A program made the position numbers and the translations under genes. From positions 1-16,621 of the forward strand of contig NZ_CAXBKN010000068.1 of NCBI RefSeq assembly GCF_963976135.1: a DNA stretch of 16,621 bases, read 5' to 3'. Shown here in pieces: positions 12,961 to 16,621 of the stretch; positions within the stretch are counted from its first letter, which is position 1; each line of letters opens with the position of its first letter. The notes beneath the pieces are model-generated. The model did not search any database and was not told the DNA's origin. It saw nothing but the letters and a program-made list of their open reading frames with translations. Source of the stretch: Maricaulis sp963976135 (GTDB lineage Bacteria; Pseudomonadota; Alphaproteobacteria; Caulobacterales; Maricaulaceae).

Positions 12961-13340
12961 CAGGCGGCCTCCTCAACTTCACGAACCACGATGGTGAGCT
13001 CGGAGAATGGTTTCAGGATCTTGGCGCCGCGGCCCCGGGCACGGGCCCGGAAACGCTTCATCACAAGGTTCTTGCCGACGAAGGCTTCGGCAACGATCAG
13101 TGAATCGATGTCGAGGCCGTGATTGTTTTCGGCGTTGGCAACCGCAGACTCGAGGGTCTTCTTGACCTCGAGCGAAATCCGCTTGCGCGAGAATTCCAGA
13201 TCCGCGAGGGCGCGCTCGACCTTCTTGCCGCGGATCATCGCAGCAACGAGGTTGAGCTTCTGGCCGCTCGTACGGATCGTCCGCAATTTTGCCCGCGCTT
13301 CATTATCGGCGACGCGGCGGGGATTAGCTGATTTTCCCAT
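12960..13340 (-). CDS. rplV: 50S ribosomal protein L22 (uL22)
   Basis: Large-subunit protein L22, 126 residues, whose long beta-hairpin lines the exit-tunnel constriction. That hairpin is visible at about residues 94-113 (MKRFRARARGRGAKILKPFS), without the insertions or deletions known from macrolide-resistant mutants. ANAENNHGLDIDSLIVAEAF (about 69-88) is the other family motif. ATG 13340 lies 3 nt after the rpsS stop; its GGAG Shine-Dalgarno site is formed by the last rpsS codons. Confidence 0.98.
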   Translation of the reverse strand: MGKSANPRRVADNEARAKLRTIRTSGQKLNLVAAMIRGKKVERALADLEFSRKRISLEVKKTLESAVANAENNHGLDIDSLIVAEAFVGKNLVMKRFRARARGRGAKILKPFSELTIVVREVEEAA

Positions 13341-13343
13341 CTC

Positions 13344-13622
13344 TTATCTCCGCTTCGCTTTTTTGTCGGCCGCGTGACCGTAATAGGTCCGGGTCGGGGA
13401 AAATTCACCAAGCTTGTGCCCGACCATGTCTTCCGACACGAGCACAGGCACGAACTTGTTGCCGTTGTGAACCTGGAATGTCAGGCCCACGAATTGTGGC
13501 ATGATGGTGGAACGGCGCGACCAGGTCTTGATCGCTTGCTTGCGTCCGCCTTCGTGCGACTTTTCCGCTTTTTTCAGCAGATAGCCGTCGACGAACGGAC
13601 CTTTCCAGACAGAACGAGGCAT
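13344..13622 (-). CDS. rpsS: 30S ribosomal protein S19 (uS19)
   Basis: Small-subunit head protein S19, 92 residues, partner of S13. PRSVWKGPFVDGYLLKKAEK, RRSTIMPQFVGLTFQVHNG and MVGHKLGEFSPTRTYYGHAA are the conserved blocks. The open frame extends upstream to 13706 inside rplB, but that stretch codes for nothing S19-like. ATG 13622 has GGGAG 7 nt upstream, spanning the rplB stop, so this is the start. Confidence 0.98.
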   Translation of the reverse strand: MPRSVWKGPFVDGYLLKKAEKSHEGGRKQAIKTWSRRSTIMPQFVGLTFQVHNGNKFVPVLVSEDMVGHKLGEFSPTRTYYGHAADKKAKRR

Positions 13623-13632
13623 CGTCGGCTCC

Positions 13633-14469
13633 CTATCGCTTCTTGCGTTCGTGACGCGAGCGGATGATGAACTTGTCCGTAGACTTGTTCTTGCGTGTTT
13701 TGGCACCCTTGGTCGGCTTGCCCCATGGGGTCACCGGATGGCGACCACCGGAGGTGCGGCCTTCGCCGCCGCCGTGCGGGTGATCGACCGGGTTCATGAC
13801 AACACCGCGGACCGACGGACGCTTGCCCATATGGCGCTTGCGACCGGCCTTGCCGAGATTGATGTTGGAGTGGTCCTGATTGGAGACCGCACCGACCGTT
13901 GCCATGCATTTGTCAGACACCATGCGAAGCTCGCCCGATGCCAGACGGATCTGGGCATAGCCATTATCGCGGCCGACCAGCTGGACATAAGCACCAGCGG
14001 AACGGGCGATCTGACCACCTTTTTCAGGCTTCAATTCGACATTGTGAAGGATTGTGCCCACCGGAACCGATTTGAGCGGCATCGCATTGCCCGGCTTCAC
14101 ATCGACCTTGGCCGCAGCAATGATCACATCGCCTTCAGCCAGGCGCTGTGGCGCCAGGATATAGGATTTCTCGCCATCTTCGTACTGGATCAGCGCGATG
14201 AAGGCGGTCCGGTTTGGATCATATTCCAGGCGCTCGACCGTAGCCGGCATGTCCCACTTGCGACGTTTGAAGTCGACAAGACGGTACAGACGCTTGGCAC
14301 CACCACCGATACGGCGTGCAGTGATCCGCCCCATATTGTTGCGGCCGCCGTGCTTGGACAGGCCCTCAACAAGGGATTTTTCCGGACGGCCCTTGTGCAG
14401 TGCGGAACGATCCACAAGCACGAGAGCGCGACGGCCCGGAGACGTTGGTTTGAATGTTCTCAAAGCCAT
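13633..14469 (-). CDS. rplB: 50S ribosomal protein L2 (uL2)
   Basis: Large-subunit protein L2, 278 residues, needed for subunit association and peptidyl transferase activity. MALRTFKPTSPGRRALVLVD, the RRIGGGAKRLYRLVDFKRRK block (about residues 52-71), the SH3-like second domain, and the near-universal MNPVDHPHGGGEGR at 225-238 are visible. His230 matches E. coli His229, implicated in peptidyl transfer. The C-terminus is very basic (RSRHERKKR). ATG 14469 lies 1 nt after the rplW stop. Confidence 0.98.
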   Translation of the reverse strand: MALRTFKPTSPGRRALVLVDRSALHKGRPEKSLVEGLSKHGGRNNMGRITARRIGGGAKRLYRLVDFKRRKWDMPATVERLEYDPNRTAFIALIQYEDGEKSYILAPQRLAEGDVIIAAAKVDVKPGNAMPLKSVPVGTILHNVELKPEKGGQIARSAGAYVQLVGRDNGYAQIRLASGELRMVSDKCMATVGAVSNQDHSNINLGKAGRKRHMGKRPSVRGVVMNPVDHPHGGGEGRTSGGRHPVTPWGKPTKGAKTRKNKSTDKFIIRSRHERKKR

Positions 14470-14470
14470 C

Positions 14471-14767
14471 TTAGAGCCCCGTCGTCACATCGATCGAGTG
14501 GCCCTCGGCGAGGGTCACAACCGCTTTTTTCTGGTCATTACGTCGACCGCTAATACCGCGGAAGCGCTTGGTTTTACCGTGAATCCTGATCGTGTTCACG
14601 GCCGTCACTTTCACCTTGAAGAGTTCTTCGACCGCCTCGGCGATCTCCTTCTTGTTGGCGCTCAGCGGGACGAAGAAGACAACCTTGCCGTCTTCCGACA
14701 GCAGGGTGGACTTTTCCGTGATCACTGGACCCAGGATGGTGTCGTAATGGCGCGCAGCAGCTGACAT
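14471..14767 (-). CDS. rplW: 50S ribosomal protein L23 (uL23)
   Basis: Large-subunit protein L23 at the exit tunnel, docking site for trigger factor and signal recognition particle; 98 residues. YDTILGPVITEKSTLLSEDG, VVFFVPLSANKKEIAEAVEE and the basic loop GKTKRFRGISGRRNDQKKAV are typical. The frame could begin at a TTG (14773), but AAGGAGG lies 7 nt before the ATG at 14767 and only 1 nt before the TTG, so the ATG is chosen. That Shine-Dalgarno site is made by the last rplD codons, two bases separate the genes, and coupling is likely. Confidence 0.97.
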   Translation of the reverse strand: MSAAARHYDTILGPVITEKSTLLSEDGKVVFFVPLSANKKEIAEAVEELFKVKVTAVNTIRIHGKTKRFRGISGRRNDQKKAVVTLAEGHSIDVTTGL

Positions 14768-14769
14768 GT

Positions 14770-15405
14770 TCAAGCCTCCTTCGCGCTAAAGCGTTCGTGG
14801 ATTTTCGCCACGGCCGACTTGGTCAATACCAGCGTATCGCGACGCAGCACGTCGTAAACATTCAGGCCCTGGACAGGCAGAACGTCGACGCATGGCAGGT
14901 TGCGAGCCGCGAGGGCGAAATTCTCATTGACGGCTTCGCCGTCGATGATCAGCACATTCGACAGGCCGAGGCCGGCGAAGGAGAGGCGCAAATCCTTGGT
15001 CTTTGGCGCGCTCAGCACCGCATCATCAAGAATGATGAGCGATTGCGAACCGGCCTTGGACGACAGTGCATGGCACAGGGCCAGCGAGCGCAACTTCTTC
15101 GTCAGATCGTGGGCATGGCTGCGAACGCGAGGTCCGTGTGCCTTGCCGCCACCGACGAATTGCGGAGCAGAGCGAGCGCCGTGACGTGCAGTACCGCCGC
15201 CCTTCTGCTTGCCAAACCGCTTCTTGGTGCGGGCGATTTCGGAACGGCCCTTGGTCTTGTGCGTTCCTTGTTGCCGAGCGGCGAGCTGCCACTTGACGAC
15301 ACGCTGCAAAAGGTCGGCGCGAACTTCATCGATACCGAAAACGGCATCGTCAAGCTCGATGGCACCGGCATTTTTCGCCGCGAGGGTCTTTACCTCGAAC
15401 TTCAT
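14770..15405 (-). CDS. rplD: 50S ribosomal protein L4 (uL4)
   Basis: Large-subunit protein L4, 211 residues, lining the exit tunnel. In E. coli it also represses its own S10 operon through the rpsJ leader. The long tunnel-reaching loop is visible at about residues 44-95, with RQQGTHKTKGRSEIARTKKR and FGKQKGGGTARHGARSAPQF. The globular part ends with DVYDVLRRDTL-like sequence (NVYDVLRRDTLVLTKSAV). Its ATG overlaps the rplC stop by 4 nt (ATGA). Whether autogenous control exists here is unknown. Confidence 0.98.
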   Translation of the reverse strand: MKFEVKTLAAKNAGAIELDDAVFGIDEVRADLLQRVVKWQLAARQQGTHKTKGRSEIARTKKRFGKQKGGGTARHGARSAPQFVGGGKAHGPRVRSHAHDLTKKLRSLALCHALSSKAGSQSLIILDDAVLSAPKTKDLRLSFAGLGLSNVLIIDGEAVNENFALAARNLPCVDVLPVQGLNVYDVLRRDTLVLTKSAVAKIHERFSAKEA

Positions 15406-16163
15406 GCTTCCGTTCCTTCTTCGCCATCAACGGCCACCGGAGCCGGATCGGCCGCCGGAGCGTTGATTGCGTCGAGCGTACGGAACTTGCCAGGGACGGG
15501 CAGATCGGCAGCGCCGTGTCCCTTGATGGCATCCCGCAACTCAACCCAGCCACCGGCAGAACCAGGGACTGCACCTTTGACAAGTACCAGGCCGCGATCA
15601 GTGTCGACGCGAACAACCTCGATATTCTGGGTCGTCACACGCACGGCACCCATATGGCCGGCCATTTTCTTGCCTTTGAACACCTTGCCCGGATCCTGAC
15701 ACTGACCGGTCGAGCCGTGCGAACGGTGCGAGACCGACACGCCGTGGGAAGCCCGAAGACCACCAAAGCCGTGACGCTTCATCGCCCCTGCAAAACCCTT
15801 ACCAATCGATGTCCCGGCCACGTCAACTTTCTGACCTGGCACGAAGTGATCGGCGGTCAGCTCGGAGCCGACTTCGATCACGCCGTTTTCCGGAACCCGG
15901 AATTCCACAAGCTTGCGCTTGGGAGCAACTTTGGCCTTCGCGAAATGCCCGCGCATCGCCTTTGGCGTGCGCTTGGCCTTTGCGGTGCCGGAACCCAGCT
16001 GCAGCGCCAGATATCCGTCGGTGTCGACGGTCTTGTGGGCCACAACCTGGCAACCTTCGAGATGGAGCACAGTGCAAGGCACATGCGATCCGTCTTCGGC
16101 GAAGACGCGTGTCATGCCGAGCTTGCGGGCAACCACGCCGGTTCTACGATCTTCCTGGCGCAT
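15402..16163 (-). CDS. rplC: 50S ribosomal protein L3 (uL3)
   Basis: Large-subunit protein L3, 253 residues, an early assembly protein reaching toward the peptidyl transferase centre. It is longer than E. coli L3 (209), mainly from a C-terminal tail at about 220-253 that ends in an Ala/Pro-rich and acidic stretch (PVAVDGEEGTEA). Conserved blocks are RKLGMTRVFAEDG, GKGFAGAMKRHGFGG and GSTGQCQDPGKVFKGKKMAG. Gln154 in STGQ matches the E. coli glutamine methylated by PrmB. ATG 16163 is 4 nt after the rpsJ stop, so its Shine-Dalgarno site lies at the end of rpsJ. Confidence 0.98.
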   Translation of the reverse strand: MRQEDRRTGVVARKLGMTRVFAEDGSHVPCTVLHLEGCQVVAHKTVDTDGYLALQLGSGTAKAKRTPKAMRGHFAKAKVAPKRKLVEFRVPENGVIEVGSELTADHFVPGQKVDVAGTSIGKGFAGAMKRHGFGGLRASHGVSVSHRSHGSTGQCQDPGKVFKGKKMAGHMGAVRVTTQNIEVVRVDTDRGLVLVKGAVPGSAGGWVELRDAIKGHGAADLPVPGKFRTLDAINAPAADPAPVAVDGEEGTEA

Positions 16164-16167
16164 GGTC

Positions 16168-16482
16168 CTAGGCTCCCAGCTTGATCTCGACGTCCACGCC
16201 AGCGGAGAGGTCGAGCTTCATCAGCGCGTCCACCGTCTGGGGCGTGGGGTCGACGATATCGAGAAGACGCTTGTGGGTCCGGATCTCGAACTGCTCACGC
16301 GACTTCTTGTCGATGTGCGGCGAACGCAGCACGGTGAATTTCTCAATGCGCGTCGGCAGCGGAATCGGTCCGCGCACGTTCGCGCCTGTGCGCTTTGCCG
16401 TCGAGACGATCTCCCGGGTGGAGCTATCCAGTACCCGATGATCGAAAGCCTTCAGGCGAATGCGGATGTTTTGACGTTCCAT
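16168..16482 (-). CDS. rpsJ: 30S ribosomal protein S10 (uS10)
   Basis: Small-subunit head protein S10, 104 residues; in E. coli it is also the NusE transcription antitermination factor. MERQNIRIRLKAFDHRVLDS, GANVRGPIPLPTRIEKFTVL and the loop sequence RSPHIDKKSREQFEIRTHKR (about residues 52-71) are diagnostic. The frame reaches an upstream TTG at 16485, but the ATG at 16482 gives the family N-terminus and is chosen; the Shine-Dalgarno match is weak. It is the first gene of the S10 block, 83 bp after tuf, with a GC hairpin in the gap. Confidence 0.97.
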   Translation of the reverse strand: MERQNIRIRLKAFDHRVLDSSTREIVSTAKRTGANVRGPIPLPTRIEKFTVLRSPHIDKKSREQFEIRTHKRLLDIVDPTPQTVDALMKLDLSAGVDVEIKLGA

Positions 16483-16508
16483 CAACCCGATCCCGTTTCT
16501 TAAACTTC

Positions 16509-16549
16509 AAAAAGAGCGAAGCCGGGGCGGCGCGCATTGGCGCCGCCCC
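16509..16549 (-). terminator. Terminator- or attenuator-like hairpin between tuf and rpsJ
   Basis: In the minus-strand RNA GGGGCGGCGC and GCGCCGCCCC pair perfectly (10 G-C-only bp) around a six-base loop CAATGC. A run of five U (16513-16509) follows, but only after a 10-nt spacer (GGCTTCGCTC). A canonical intrinsic terminator has the U run at the stem base, so this may terminate weakly, act as an attenuator, or simply protect the tuf mRNA end. No promoter was recognised between it and rpsJ. Confidence 0.55.
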
Positions 16550-16565
16550 AACCAGTGAATGCTAT

Positions 16566-16621
16566 TTAGTCGACGATTTTCGAGACGACGCCGGCACCAA
16601 CGGTGCGACCGCCTTCGCGGA
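16566..16621 (-). CDS. tuf: Elongation factor Tu, C-terminal end only
   Basis: Only the last 17 codons and the TAA stop are inside the window; the gene continues past the right edge. The residues REGGRTVGAGVVSKIVD match the highly conserved EF-Tu C-terminus (domain 3). EF-Tu is the GTPase that brings aminoacyl-tRNA to the ribosome. Its place just before rpsJ is the usual alphaproteobacterial str-S10 junction. The call rests on a short stretch, but the motif and context are distinctive. Confidence 0.92.
   Translation of the reverse strand, partial: REGGRTVGAGVVSKIVD

Noticed and set aside
13623..13706. 28-residue N-terminal extension of S19
   Set aside because: The extension overlaps the end of rplB and has no similarity to S19; the GGGAG site points to the ATG at 13622.
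13651..14797. Plus-strand open frames of up to 300 codons opposite rplB and rplW
   Set aside because: They are the antisense of L2 and L23 coding sequence, with no Shine-Dalgarno site or family motif of their own.
1..16621. Mobile element, CRISPR array, tRNA/rRNA or defence cassette
   Set aside because: No direct-repeat arrays, transposase or integrase motifs, attachment-like repeats or tRNA cloverleaf sequence were seen; all gaps are short and the housekeeping order is intact.

Overview
The window is a stretch of high-GC bacterial chromosome in which every gene I can support lies on the minus strand, so transcription runs from the right edge to the left. It holds almost the whole S10-spc-alpha ribosomal protein supercluster, flanked by the 3' end of tuf on the right and by two non-ribosomal genes on the left. 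Features suggesting an alphaproteobacterium are: adk directly behind secY and coding for a short-LID adenylate kinase, no rpmJ between secY/adk and rpsM, no rpsD between rpsK and rpoA, the 101-residue zinc-less S14, and a Do-type protease and rarA following rplQ. The Caulobacterales/Maricaulales/Hyphomonadales group would fit, but I cannot fix the genus from this sequence alone.

Layout in transcription order (right to left): tuf 3' end (16566-16621); an 83-bp gap with a strong GC hairpin; the S10 block rpsJ, rplC, rplD, rplW, rplB, rpsS, rplV, rpsC, rplP, rpmC, rpsQ (16482 down to 11369); the spc block rplN, rplX, rplE, rpsN, rpsH, rplF, rplR, rpsE, rpmD, rplO, secY, adk (11328 to 5161); a 144-bp gap with a likely promoter and a structured leader; the alpha block rpsM, rpsK, rpoA, rplQ (5016 to 2685); a good intrinsic terminator just after rplQ; then a DegP/HtrA-like periplasmic protease (2606 to 1200) and rarA, which runs off the left edge.

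The genes form one working unit of ribosome assembly, protein export and transcription. Gaps are mostly under 50 bp, several genes overlap (rplC/rplD and secY/adk by 4 nt as ATGA; rplN/rplX and rplV/rpsC by 1 nt; rplX/rplE by 8 nt), and Shine-Dalgarno sites often lie inside the end of the preceding gene, which suggests translational coupling. Starts were chosen by Shine-Dalgarno placement and family N-termini; for rplO, rpsS, rplW and rpsJ this gives a start inside the longest open frame.

No undescribed system is evident: no mobile element, CRISPR array, RNA gene, toxin-antitoxin or defence gene was seen. What merits a second look is regulatory: hairpins between tuf and rpsJ, in the rpsM leader, before rpoA and inside the early codons of secY and rpoA; the probable rpsM promoter with a G7 tract in its spacer; and the terminator placed only about 24 nt before the protease gene. 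No gap exceeds 300 bp, and the long plus-strand open frames are antisense shadows.
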